The translations under genes and the position numbers were made by a program. This document shows, in pieces, positions 9,311 through 19,632 of a stretch of 64,000 nucleotides of DNA. Position 1 is the stretch's first letter. Each line of letters begins with the position of its first letter. A model generated the notes under the pieces. That model ran no database searches and was not told the DNA's origin. It was given only the letters and a program-made list of their open reading frames with translations. This DNA comes from Entamoeba invadens IP1 (lineage: Eukaryota; Evosea; Mastigamoebida; Endamoebidae): positions 35,572-99,571 of the forward strand of contig NW_004440189.1 in NCBI RefSeq assembly GCF_000330505.1, given 5' to 3'.

Positions 9311-10509
9311 TCAACATTTTACAGAACAACTGAGAGCGTAGTGTGACGAAAGAAACTGGATTTCCTCATCAGCGACGTCGTACGTATGGACATACGGTTC
9401 GACAATTTCCAATTCCTTTGACCGAGTTATAGTAAATATGAAGTCTTGGCACCTCTTACTATATTGGTCATCTGGTTTAGTCAACACTGTCTCGAGTGGC
9501 ATTTCTGTATTTCCTTCAAAGTAAGTATCCCCGAGTGTAACTGGATGTCTTTGTAAACCAGAGTACATTACATCTTTAACAGTGCCAATAAGTGACAACG
9601 AATTGATCACTTGAATATATTCGTCTGTTTGTTCTTCCACGTATTTGATGATGTCTTTCCCCAGCGTTTCTTTTTCATCATCACTTGCTTCACTGCTTTG
9701 CACAATCACATTCTCCACAACACCAGGAGTACTCTCCAGTGCATTCACGCTGAAATCGCCACACACCAATATTGGGAAATTGTCTTTGGCCGTCTTCTTT
9801 TGAATGAATTTCACAACTTCATCAAGTTGATGTCGTCGGACTTCTTTTGCTTTTTCGTCTTTAGAAATTGGTTGCAAATGGGTGTTAAATAAATGGATTG
9901 TTGTGGTGTTGTTTGGGTGGACCTTTGCGTACAAAATTCCTCTTGAAAAGAGTGAATCGGGAAACACTGATTTCTTAAAGACGTATTGATCTCTATTAAG
10001 AAGTGGCATTCGTGATAAGATCATAAGTCCTCCATCACACAAAAAGCACGGCAAAATAGGTGTGAGGCTGACGTGTGAATAACACAGCCCGACCTCAGCA
10101 GAGCACTTCATGTCATTCCATTGTATTCAAACTGTTATTAACAAACTTCTATCAAATGTGTTCTTCTTGCATTATAAGCGCCAATAACGTCTTGGAGTAG
10201 AATGATGTCGTAATTATCGATCACGTTTTTAATGAAAAGTTCGAGTCTTGTGGCTTTAAAATCGTCTCCGTTATTAGTTATAAGTGGTGCTCTCAAACAC
10301 AGATTATACGACAACACCCTAATCTTCTCCGATGAGTAGTCTCCGTGGATGAATATCTCTCTGATCTTCTGGAAACAGTTTCTGTGATAACATTGGAATA
10401 TGAAAATCGCCAGAAAAATGCCGACGCCTATCCCTCCAATGACAGACACGCTAATAATAAATTCATTCGAAAACACTTTGTTCCAGTTCACCTCCGTCAC
10501 CTTTACCAT
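9311..10509 (-). CDS. Membrane-anchored EEP-fold phosphodiesterase, neutral sphingomyelinase-like
   Basis: Exon 1 is 10509-10147 and exon 2 is 10105-9311; a 41-bp intron at 10146-10106 begins GTTTGTT and ends AAG, phase 0. The product has about 385 residues. One membrane segment lies at about 18-40, and the rest is an endonuclease/exonuclease/phosphatase (EEP) domain: VLSYNLCLR, DIILLQDV, GLMILSRMPL, LFNTHLQP, PILVCGDFS and a final LSSHYALS. The order and the GLMILSR motif resemble neutral sphingomyelinases, which release ceramide and phosphocholine. Two usual metal or catalytic acids are changed: LQE is LQD, and the final SDH is SSH. Activity is therefore uncertain. The substrate is inferred from resemblance only. 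Confidence 0.72.
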
Positions 10510-10666
10510 TTTATGTGTTTTCGAGTTATTATTGAAAATGTCATTCTTTATCTTTGTACAAAAACCATTAACAGAATTCTATAAATAACATTTTTAATAA
10601 CAAAAGTTGTTGTTATTTCGACTTGATCCAGTTGGTCAAACTTTACCCCAAAAACACTCAATGTTT

Positions 10667-13144
10667 TCAATTACACGACGCCCAAAAGCTCTGGTACTCA
10701 GGTCTGTTGAAAGTTTGTCGCAACACATTTCTGACTCCAACGCAGAGGTCTTTTAGGTTCTGGAAAATGTATTGATTGGGGTTAAACGTGGTGACTATTT
10801 CCAAAAGAGCAGATTCACACGCAACTGGATTCGCGCATATTAACTTCCCAAACACAAATAAGATCGAACAGGTCGCTTCCTTGTCAGTGATGGAAGGAAC
10901 TGTTACAATTAGATTCTTACATATGATCCCAACTAATGGGGTTAATAGATTTGGTTGAACTTCTCCCATCAGTGAAAAACACAACAAGATACAAGCTCGG
11001 GTCTGTCTACATATCAGTCACTTAATTCAATTGGTACTGAACGCTTTTATATAAATACATAAAACAAACACTTTACAATTTGACAGTTCTTCCTTCATGA
11101 TAAGTACAAATTTCTCGCACAGTTGTTGGTGGTAAGGAACCATTTCGTTCTTAAATGCATGTAACATAACTGATAAACAGTAATACAAATTCGTTGACAC
11201 GTTAACAGGGACACTTTGTATAATACTGGTGATTGCTTTCCCAAGTTCAGACGCATGCGGTTGTATTTGTTGTGTGCAGTATGTCATGAAATCTGCTAAA
11301 AGACTATAAACCGCGTCCATGAGTTCTGTTTTAAATACAGCCATTACCTTAATTATCAACTGGAACACGTCAACAAATATTTTTTGCGCAACAGTGGGAT
11401 TGACAGCTATACACGAAGACAATAACAAAATACAGCTCGATTGCATTCGGTAGTCCCCTCCACACACTTTCAGTATGTTAACAGCCATTTCTTCCAATTT
11501 AAACGCCATTTCAACACCAACATCTCCAAATCGTGGGAATATATACGAGATGTTATAAATGACGGTATCCAACACATCAGGCGATTTCGGAAAGACTCCA
11601 CAAATTTGAATATATAATGCTATGAGCTTCTCTAAAAGTGTTTTGTTACCTTCAAATCGAACAGGAGCCACATCGACAATGATAGAGATCGTGTCAATCG
11701 CTTTACACACAACAGCTGCTGGCGGTTTAATTTGGTCCATCACTAGTGGTAAAATGGTGTTGACGTTGTTTACCACTATTGGAATGTTATAGTCGAGGAA
11801 CGAGCTTAATGTGCACAACGCTTGGAAACGTACTTTGTTGTTTGTCGACACCATTAATTGCATGATCATTTTAAACAACGTTTCAAAGTCCTTTTCATTC
11901 AACAAATTAACAATTTCCTCTTGAACTCGTTGGACACACCACATCACGATAAATTGGAGTTGTACAGTGTTGTCCATTCGAGACAAAATTTGCATGAAGA
12001 CAGTTCTAACTTGTCCCAACAGTACTTTGTCTTCATCACTCGTCCATCCCTTATTAACAACACACCCAAACAAAAACATAACAGCTTCTGCCTCTTTCCA
12101 ATTTGGCGAAGAAACTTTTTGTGATATAAATGGTAACAACAGAGTGATCATCTTATTTCCATAATTCGATGCCATTTGATCCAAAGAAATACCAGCAACT
12201 TTCCTTTCACTATATTCATTACCAAACAACACCTCATCCGCATCAGAGGAATATTCTGTGTCGACTTCTTCGTCTGTAATTGGCAATTTTGTGATGAGCA
12301 ACTGAAGGATTTGCATAATATTTGGTGCCATCTCTTTTTGATACAACTCACTCATTGGTCCCCACAACCCAAGTGCTTGTGTTCTCACACTGACATCTGG
12401 GTCATTTCCAAGTTCGAACAATGCGTTCAAAATATCGTTAATAGAATTTTTGAGTACCTCTGGGAATGACAAAAGGATGTTTGCGATGATTTGGCAAAAT
12501 GAAATTCTGACACTTGGTAATGTGTCTTTAGCTCTTGGAATAATAGTTTTAAGTAGCTTTGGGTAATTTCCACTGGCATACGACAAGTTCACGACAGTTT
12601 CCATTGATATTTTTCGTACCACGTCGAGCTGATTTGAAGTGCATGCGAACACGCACTCAAACATAGTTTCCAATAATGGTCTTAATTGTTCTCTGTTTGT
12701 GAATCGGTTGTCGTCCTCTATAATCATAGACAACGTTGATAGCATTCCCTCTATCAATGGAAGGTCATTAGATGTTTGAATTGTTACCAAGATCGTCTGT
12801 AAAAACTTGAATTTAAAATCATCTGAGCTACATACGAAGAGTGTCGATAACAAATTGCTTGCAACAGATCGAAGTGCGTTTTCTTTAAGCAAAGGAATGA
12901 TTATAACTGCCACCTGTGATGGGTCAAGTTGACTGTACATCAACACTTGTCTTAAAAGAATACAGGCAAGATTTTGGAGTGCTTTGTACTCCGGCGTTGA
13001 GACGATTTTAAGTAGACACACAATATAGTCCGGATATTTTGTCACTTTGTCGTAAAACGCAGTGGTTTGCGCGCCATTTTGTCCAGAAAGAGAAGAATTT
13101 AAAAGTGTTAAAACATCGGCGAGATGTTGTGGTGATGGCTCCAT
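10667..13144 (-). CDS. Importin-beta family karyopherin, transportin-like
   Basis: Exon 1 is 13144-11070 and exon 2 is 11006-10667, with a 63-bp intron (11069-11007) that begins GTTTGTT and ends TAG; the splice is in phase 2 and restores one frame of 804 residues. The protein is a chain of HEAT repeats. An acidic insertion near residues 292-305 (ITDEEVDTEYSSDADE) sits where transportin has its acidic loop, and is followed by KVAGISLDQMASNYG, like the transportin helix after the loop. Such receptors carry cargo through nuclear pores and release it on binding Ran-GTP. Assignment to transportin rather than another importin-beta is an inference. Confidence 0.75.
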
Positions 13145-13686
13145 TTAAATTTTTTAAAGTTGGAGGGTTTTTTATACCCAAGATTCTCAAAATTTTGGGT
13201 TTGAAATGTTTTCATTTTGTGATTATCATAATTTGCGAATTATAACAAAATTAGTTTTTCTTTTGTTTTATTTATTATATTTATTGTATTAAAATTATTA
13301 TATTTATAATATTAATCGTGTTTTTATTAGAATTGTTTTTGACAATAAATTTTGTTGAGTAATAATCTTTTTTTCAATCTTTTTTATTCACTTTTTAAGT
13401 TTAGAGGAAAAAGATTATTTAATTGTTGATAATTATTTTTCATTATGTTTTAATAATTTTGGTTATAACTTCTCAATTTATTGTTTTATTATTATAAAAA
13501 TAATATATTATAATTATTTTAATATAATAATTAAAATTGATTTATTATTATATAAACCAATTTCAAATTATAATTAAATTTATAAAATAACCACAAAAAC
13601 ACAAATTTTATTAAGCTATAATTATATTATATTTTATAGTATAATTTCGATCTTTATGAAAATAACTCGAAACAACATTCTACGTA
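13145..13686. other. Intergenic region between divergent karyopherin and DPH7 genes
   Basis: AT-rich DNA that must hold both promoters; from about 13240 on it is nearly pure A and T. No gene or RNA is recognised. Confidence 0.5.
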
Positions 13687-14637
13687 ATGGAAACAAGTAC
13701 ATACACTCCCCTTTTATTATTAGAAACTGAGATGGAGCCGGATGGTATTTTCAACTACTCAACTGACTGTATTGCGGTTTCCTTTTACCATCTTCAAAAC
13801 GAGCGGAAGTCGGGGAACCTTCACACTTACAAATTCAATCGCGCGACAAATCGATTAGAATTAATCAAAGCGAGTCGCACACCCGCTATCCACAATTTAG
13901 GGTTTGTGACTGTTTCCGACACAAAGTTCATCACGGCGTGTACTGCTAACTCGAAGGTGCTCTTTTTCACGCCTACTGACGATATTAAAGAAGTGAACTG
14001 TGCGATCATCCCTGACGAGTGCGAAGTCCTATCCACTTCGGTTGGTGGTGAGACACTTGTCGCTTCGCGCAACGATGGGTTCATATCATATTGGAGACTT
14101 TTTAGAAACGGTCGGTGGAAGCCAGTCAAAGAGGTCAAAAGTCACGATGCGGAGATATGGACTGTTGCGATGAAGCCTGATGGTAAATTACTCTTGTCTG
14201 GGAGTGACGACACTTACTGCAAAGGATGGGTAGATGAAGAGGTTGTATTTAAAATTCGAGAAGACGCTGGAGTCACTGATTTGGTGTGGAGAGAAAATGG
14301 GAATTTTCTGTTGGGGTGTTATGACGGGACTGTTGCGGAGTTTGACTTGAGAAATACAAAACAAAGTATATGGAGCGGAAGAGTAGATGGTGGGGCTGGA
14401 TGGAGAATGAGTGATTACAAAAACAGAATTGTTGTTGCTGGAGCATGTGGAGGTGTTGCTGAGTTCAAAATGAAAGAGAATGGAATGTTTGAGAAAACGT
14501 TCCAAGAGTATAAGCCGCATGACAGTATGGTTTATGGAGCTGATAGACTCGGAGAGGATTTAATCACGTGTAGTTTCTATGATAAGAAAATTGTCATGTG
14601 GAAGAAACAGGAAGAAAAGAAAGAAGAGATTTGTTGA
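13687..14637 (+). CDS. DPH7: Diphthine methyltransferase/methylesterase, WD40 protein DPH7
   Basis: 316 residues forming a WD40 propeller. DPH7 removes a methyl group from the intermediate that DPH5 makes, so that the last amidation step can complete diphthamide on elongation factor 2. The family marks are visible: HDAEIWTVAMKPDGKLLLSG and DDTYCKGW near 155-180, GGAGWRMS near 235-243, and near the end HDSMVYGADRL followed by ITCSFYDKKIVMW. The CSFYD motif next to the last blade is characteristic. No intron, and the ATG at 13687 gives a normal family N-terminus. Human DPH7 is longer because of insertions. Confidence 0.85.
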   Translation: METSTYTPLLLLETEMEPDGIFNYSTDCIAVSFYHLQNERKSGNLHTYKFNRATNRLELIKASRTPAIHNLGFVTVSDTKFITACTANSKVLFFTPTDDIKEVNCAIIPDECEVLSTSVGGETLVASRNDGFISYWRLFRNGRWKPVKEVKSHDAEIWTVAMKPDGKLLLSGSDDTYCKGWVDEEVVFKIREDAGVTDLVWRENGNFLLGCYDGTVAEFDLRNTKQSIWSGRVDGGAGWRMSDYKNRIVVAGACGGVAEFKMKENGMFEKTFQEYKPHDSMVYGADRLGEDLITCSFYDKKIVMWKKQEEKKEEIC

Positions 14638-15239
14638 ATTTGATTTTTTTCAATAACTCAATTTTTTTATTGAGGAATGAGACTCTTTATTGAACCATTT
14701 TCTGAATATTTAGTAATACATCAAAGGATCTTAATTTGTATTTTCATAATTATTTATTATAATTTATTATTATAAGTTATTATTATAATTTAATATAATT
14801 GAATTATAATATTTAAATTATAGTTTTATAAAATAACTAAAAAAACTATAATAATCACATTTTGAACGATTAATTGATAATTACACAGTTTTGATAATAT
14901 GAATGTTTTAAAACTTAACACAGACATTGGAGCACAATCCCTGTAAATTTGGGATTTCTCCGAATTTAACAAAATTATTTTATTTTTTTTAAAGCAACAG
15001 TTATTTGTAATACAAAAAATGTAAATTCATGAAAAAAAAACAAAAAAGTCATGAATTTATTTATGAAATCATTGTAAACAATGTTTTTAAAATTTTTAAA
15101 AATCAATATTTATATACAAAAATTGAACTTTATTTATTTTTGCATCGAAAAAAAAATACATTCAAAATAATAATAACACAATTATCAAAATTTTTTTTGA
15201 ATATTTAATGAAATTTGATAATTATTATTAAGTGTTGTG
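14638..15239. other. AT-rich intergenic region upstream of the amoebapore-like gene
   Basis: No gene is supported. Between about 15027 and 15066 there is an inverted pair around TTCATGAAAAAAAA and GTCATGAATTTATT that could form a small hairpin. The last 100 bases before the start at 15240 are almost only A and T. Confidence 0.45.
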
Positions 15240-15563
15240 ATGAAAGCCTTCTTATTGCTATTCATTGTCATTTCATTATCTTATGCTGAGGAAGTAACAA
15301 AATCAACAGAAAAGAATGGGGATTTGGGGATACCAATTGTTTGCGGTATTTGCAAATCAGTGGTAAGTCACCTTGAAGAACTTTTACTTGGTGGGGCTTA
15401 TGATAAAGCTTCTGAATACATCCAAACACTTTGCGCAAAGGCGGACGGAGTTATTGAAAAAATCTGCACAAAAATATTCGACTATGGACTTGATGACTTC
15501 TTACAATTGATTTTACAGAAGGCTGGCGCGAGAATTGTGTGCACTTTGGTTCTGCTTTGTTAA
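15240..15563 (+). CDS. Amoebapore-like saposin-domain peptide precursor
   Basis: 107 residues from the ATG at 15240 (the in-frame GTG just before is ignored). A signal peptide (residues 1-16) and a short propeptide are followed by a saposin-B domain with six cysteines at 35, 38, 65, 76, 101 and 107. That spacing is the classical amoebapore pattern, three disulfides holding four or five helices. Amoebapores are stored in granules and make pores in target membranes, mainly of ingested bacteria. The domain fills the mature protein with no extension. The histidine that lies near the C-terminus in amoebapore A, and controls its acid-dependent assembly, has no counterpart between the last two cysteines. 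Role as a pore former is inferred from family. Confidence 0.85.
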   Translation: MKAFLLLFIVISLSYAEEVTKSTEKNGDLGIPIVCGICKSVVSHLEELLLGGAYDKASEYIQTLCAKADGVIEKICTKIFDYGLDDFLQLILQKAGARIVCTLVLLC

Positions 15564-15771
15564 AAATAATTGCGTTTTATTTTATTTCTATTAATTTAAT
15601 AATTGTATTTAATAAATATAGTTTAATTGGTTATAATTAATTGAGTATACATATTTATACAAAACTAATATGATAATGTTAATTGATTGCTGAGATTGAC
15701 AACGTGATCTAGGTGTCATGTTGTCATTTTGCAAATTTAAAGACGGAAATTGAGGGGAAGTTCAATTGAAA

Positions 15772-16377
15772 ATGGAAACACTCTTATTGTGTGTATTCAC
15801 TCTGATTGCTTCGGCAGATTATATCAAGTTGTATGACGACGGAGATTTTTATGAGGGATTTGAGGTTGTCAATCCAGACAACTTGACTGTTGGAATACAA
15901 GACAAAGACAGGTCACATTGGGAAGTTGTGACGATGTTGCCTGGTGAGGAAATAGTGTTTACAACAAACGACAGCGTTTCGACAACAATCCAAGACAAAG
16001 ACAAAACATACAAGACACTCAGATTCCACGTTAAGTACGACAACGACGATTTGAAGAACATCCCACTTAACGTAAAAATATTCAGCACTTCATACGACTC
16101 ACTCAACGAAACCACCATCAACAACACCGCGGGTTACACTATTAAGGTCAAGAAAAACAAGAACATGAAGGCGTACATCAAACTCGACCAATTCAACTTG
16201 GATGGTGAGGTCTCAACCATTATCTTTACAAGAACTGGCGACTCAACAACTTCTGTAGACTTGATGTTCGACGAATTGGAATTGGACACAAAGGATACCG
16301 AGACAGACTCATATGAGAATAGTGCATCGTCTTTGTTGGCTGGTGCTTTTCTCTTTGCTATTGTTTTAGTTTTGTAA
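15772..16377 (+). CDS. Secreted or GPI-anchored protein, function unknown
   Basis: From the ATG at 15772 the product has 201 residues (an in-frame TTG at 15766 is not needed). A signal peptide (METLLLCVFTLIASA) starts the protein. The body is acidic, rich in Asp and Thr, lacks cysteines and looks beta-rich, with several NxT/S sites. The last 15 residues (LLAGAFLFAIVLVL) form a hydrophobic tail ending the chain, which fits a GPI-anchor signal. I do not recognise the family. It lies 208 bp after the amoebapore-like gene on the same strand. Confidence 0.75.
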   Translation: METLLLCVFTLIASADYIKLYDDGDFYEGFEVVNPDNLTVGIQDKDRSHWEVVTMLPGEEIVFTTNDSVSTTIQDKDKTYKTLRFHVKYDNDDLKNIPLNVKIFSTSYDSLNETTINNTAGYTIKVKKNKNMKAYIKLDQFNLDGEVSTIIFTRTGDSTTSVDLMFDELELDTKDTETDSYENSASSLLAGAFLFAIVLVL

Positions 16378-16571
16378 CTTGTTTGTCAATTTATTTTAAT
16401 TTATTTTTATAAATGTCTTTAAATACAACATTTAAAAACATGAAAAATCGAATTGATAACTCAAATTATTTTTGAGAAATAAATAAAAAAAATAATAATT
16501 TAATTATGATTTACTAAACAATATCACATTATAGTATAAATTATATTCAAACTATATTTAATTCAAAAGTG

Positions 16572-17354
16572 ATGGAAAAAATACAGTTTGCGAGCGATTT
16601 GCACCTCGAAAACCACGAGAATTTGAAATACTTAACAGCGCATCCATTGAAAAAGTCTGCCGACATATTAGTAATTGCGGGAGACACGGCTCCTTTCAGC
16701 CTATATTCCAAACTTCCTTTTTTTCAGTGGTGCAGTGAAACCTACAAACAGACTTTTGTTGTTCCAGGAAATCACGAGTACTACGGCAGTCGTTGTGTTG
16801 AACAGACTTACTCACTGAACGAGAAGTTGTTCCCAAACGTGACATTAGTCAACAACCAAACAATTACAATCAACAAAACTGATTTCTTTTTCACAACACT
16901 ATGGTCTGATCTTGACGTCGGACATGAGTCCGCCATTCAAAAGAAACTAGCGGACTTCAAATACGTAAAATGGTTTTCCGACCCCGCAGTCGACAATGTA
17001 CCGTATCGCGATGCCTTCAAGTATTGTCGCAGATGGTTGGAAGACTCTTTACAGAAATCAGTCTCAGAGTACAAAGTAGTAGTCACTCACCACTGCCCCG
17101 TTTTAAGTTTGACTGTGTATGGAAATGATTTCATGGATTCTTGTTTTAATGTTGACATGACTCCGTTGATGGATAAATACAATATAACGTATTGGATATA
17201 TGGTCACACACATTCAAATTTTAACGATTACAAACACGGCAATTGCACCGTCGTCTCAAACCAATTAGGCTTTATAGTCCTCCAAGAGCATGGCGATTTC
17301 CTCCAAACGAAGTGTATTCCCTCTTCAAAGCAGTCTTCTTGTGTTCTTGTTTAA
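16572..17354 (+). CDS. Calcineurin-like metallophosphoesterase with C-terminal CaaX motif
   Basis: 260 residues from the ATG at 16572. The metal-binding motifs of the family are all present: DLH (D9, H11), AGD (D38), GNHE (67-69), THH in VVVTHHCP, and GHTHSN near residue 217. The fold hydrolyses phosphomonoesters or diesters using two metal ions; the substrate cannot be read from the sequence. The chain ends SSCVLV, a good CaaX prenylation box, so the enzyme may be lipid-anchored to a membrane. There is no signal peptide, in agreement with a cytosolic, membrane-attached protein. Confidence 0.85.
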   Translation: MEKIQFASDLHLENHENLKYLTAHPLKKSADILVIAGDTAPFSLYSKLPFFQWCSETYKQTFVVPGNHEYYGSRCVEQTYSLNEKLFPNVTLVNNQTITINKTDFFFTTLWSDLDVGHESAIQKKLADFKYVKWFSDPAVDNVPYRDAFKYCRRWLEDSLQKSVSEYKVVVTHHCPVLSLTVYGNDFMDSCFNVDMTPLMDKYNITYWIYGHTHSNFNDYKHGNCTVVSNQLGFIVLQEHGDFLQTKCIPSSKQSSCVLV

Positions 17355-17456
17355 TTTTCTGTGCCGTTCCTCATAATCAAGATCTTAGTCAATTTACTTC
17401 ACATGTTATATTATCTTTTACTAAGATAAACCAATAGAAAACTCCCAACATAAAAA

Positions 17457-18341
17457 TTACATTTTAAAATTCCAGTTCAGGTTTAAAGGTGATTGGATGT
17501 ATGGCTTCATTCCGATTGCAGCCAATTGTTGTGTGACAAGTAGATCCATTTGGAAGAGTGACATATTTGATGGCACTGCGAGTTTTTGAGAGAACAAGAG
17601 TTGAACGTTCCAGTTGTTTTGTAAAGCGAGGAAGATGTCCGGCTGTATAGGGACATTTCCGTTCAACGAGTTTTCAAGTAACTGAAGTAACTGTTCGTTT
17701 TCTCTAAGCGATGCTATTATTGTATTCAAATCAACACCATCAGTACGCTGTTCGCTATTCACACTTGTCATATCCATTGCATTCCCGATATTTGGCGAAA
17801 CACTTTTAATACGAGGCGACATGTTCTCACTCTCATGTAATGATGAGCCAGACTGATCTTGGTGGAGTGATGAGTTTTGGCTGAGTCCCGTTCTAAAACT
17901 CATTAAGTTCTTTGGAGGGTCTCTCGACGTTGAACCCCTCCGTTGTTTCTGAAATTTTTGTGTTTGTGTTCCTTCGATGACGGAGTAGTGCCGTTGTCTT
18001 GGTTTCTTCTTTTTAGCGTCACTCGCTTTTGTTGTCATCGGAAGGACCATTTGAATTTCTGTCCTTTCTTGTCGTTTTTTATACTCGTCAAAGGGGATTT
18101 TCTCGTTTTCTCCAAGAAGTGTCCAATTCGCTCGTGTTGTGATTTGTTGTATAGTACGTCCTGATAACAGTCCAACAAGTCGGAGTATCGTAGTGATGTT
18201 ATTCCCTTCGTTCAACAGTCTTTCTTCCAAAACTCGTTGTTCGTCCTCGCTCCACTCTTTTTCGCCCTCTTCGTTCAATACCAGATTTTTGGGGTCGGTT
18301 GGCATTTTGACCACAGGAATGAGGTGTACGCCTTTCATCAT
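17457..18341 (-). CDS. SANT/Myb-like domain protein, DUF3755-like
   Basis: 294 residues. A SANT-like helix-turn-helix lies at residues 30-73 (WSEDEQRVLEERLL ... SGRTIQQITTRANW), with the conserved tryptophans at both ends. The middle (80-190) is basic then serine-rich and looks disordered. A C-terminal helical part (LLQLLENSLNGN ... LFSQKL) resembles the tail of a plant and protist SANT family of unknown function (DUF3755). I infer a nuclear, chromatin-related protein. A later in-frame ATG at about 18305 would also keep the domain, so the start is not certain. Confidence 0.6.
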   Translation of the reverse strand: MMKGVHLIPVVKMPTDPKNLVLNEEGEKEWSEDEQRVLEERLLNEGNNITTILRLVGLLSGRTIQQITTRANWTLLGENEKIPFDEYKKRQERTEIQMVLPMTTKASDAKKKKPRQRHYSVIEGTQTQKFQKQRRGSTSRDPPKNLMSFRTGLSQNSSLHQDQSGSSLHESENMSPRIKSVSPNIGNAMDMTSVNSEQRTDGVDLNTIIASLRENEQLLQLLENSLNGNVPIQPDIFLALQNNWNVQLLFSQKLAVPSNMSLFQMDLLVTQQLAAIGMKPYIQSPLNLNWNFKM

Positions 18342-18701
18342 TCCTCTCTTGTTTTTCGAGTTTTTTAATACATTTTTTCTATGAATTCTTTGGTATTATT
18401 TAAAAAGTGGTGCCAATTGACTTTTTGTTTCTTCCAATTTCTATTCAGTTTTTCGTGTCATTTACGGATTTTTCTTCTTCTATTTTTCTTGTACTTTTCG
18501 TTTTTTAGCAATGTACCTTTTATGGTTTTCTGTTTTTTTAATATGATGGAATTAGACTTGATTAATTATTTTACTAGTACTAATACTATTCTTTTCTTTC
18601 ACCAAAAAATCAAAACCAATTACAAGGTGACTTCCCCCAAAATAGTCGGACAAATGAGATTAGAAAATGTTATATATAACATTTTGAAGACCAAACCACA
18701 A
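18342..18701. other. Intergenic T-rich region
   Basis: Lies between the start of the SANT gene and the end of the U2AF35 gene, both on the minus strand. The plus strand is rich in TTT and TTC. An imperfect palindrome TTATATATAACA occurs at 18670-18681. No gene is supported. Confidence 0.45.
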
Positions 18702-19298
18702 TCAATATGGCTTAAGACCAAGCCGTTGTCTTCTTAATGGCTGTCTTTCAAGGAGTTTTCTTTTAAGGGCGTGATTAGGCTCGAGTACGTGGATGAAATT
18801 ACAGAAGCCCCCTCTCTCGCAATTTCCGGCTTCTTGTTGTTTACATTTAGCGTCTCTGAAATCAGTCACATGGGAATAACTGGGTTGAATCATCCGCCCA
18901 CCATAATACCTTGCTAATAATATTTTCATGGCACTCTCAGCGCCCTTGACGTCGTGAAATCGGACAAATACATTACCTAACATGTGCTCATTCAAGTTGG
19001 CACAAACGATCATCTCATCGATCTCCCCACGCTCCGCAAGTTCATTGAAAACGTCTTCGTAAAACACGTTGAACCCGTCCCGAACAACTTTGAGTTCGTC
19101 CGCAGTCATCTTTTCCTCTTCTTTGTGACTAAGAGGATTGTCATACATATTTGTTAGTAAGATCGTCGGTGAAACTTCCGGTCGATGATGGTTTCGACTA
19201 CATGCATCACCATGCCGACACGCACCCACTTTATAGAAAAAGCTGCAATTCACTTTATCCTTTTCTGTACCATGGATCGTTGCAAGATCAGTCGCCAT
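18702..19298 (-). CDS. U2AF1: Splicing factor U2AF small subunit
   Basis: 198 residues. U2AF35 recognises the AG at the 3' end of introns. Seen in order: a first CCCH zinc finger (C18, C27, C33, H37), an RRM-like UHM domain with the motif MLGNVFVRF near residues 110-120, and a second CCCH finger (CKQQEAGNCERGGFCNFIH). The usual RS-rich tail is missing; the protein ends shortly after the second finger with RRQRLGLKPY, so it is shorter than the human protein (240). This fits a genome whose introns keep a clear TAG at the 3' end. Confidence 0.92.
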   Translation of the reverse strand: MATDLATIHGTEKDKVNCSFFYKVGACRHGDACSRNHHRPEVSPTILLTNMYDNPLSHKEEEKMTADELKVVRDGFNVFYEDVFNELAERGEIDEMIVCANLNEHMLGNVFVRFHDVKGAESAMKILLARYYGGRMIQPSYSHVTDFRDAKCKQQEAGNCERGGFCNFIHVLEPNHALKRKLLERQPLRRQRLGLKPY

Positions 19299-19632
19299 TC
19301 TTCTTTATTTGATACTTTCAAGTAAATTATTTGTTTCTTTGTTTTTTTTATTTAACTTATTTATAATTAAAATATTATATTTTGTACCACAAATGTTTTA
19401 GTTTCATTGAAGCTATATTTTGTCATAAATAATTATTATACAAAAAAGGAATGAAACTGGTAATTTTTACTATTATTTCTACTATTATTTTTATTATGAT
19501 TTTACTATATTTTTTTACTATAATTTTACTATATTTTTTACTATTGTTTATAATACATAGGTAGTTCATCTACAACAACTAATAATATTCATTACCAACA
19601 CAAAACAACATACAAACAGACTGAATCATATT
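19299..19632. other. Intergenic AT-rich region
   Basis: Contains a short direct repeat array of ACTATTATTTTTACTAT-like words at about 19468-19545 and nothing that looks coding. Confidence 0.45.
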
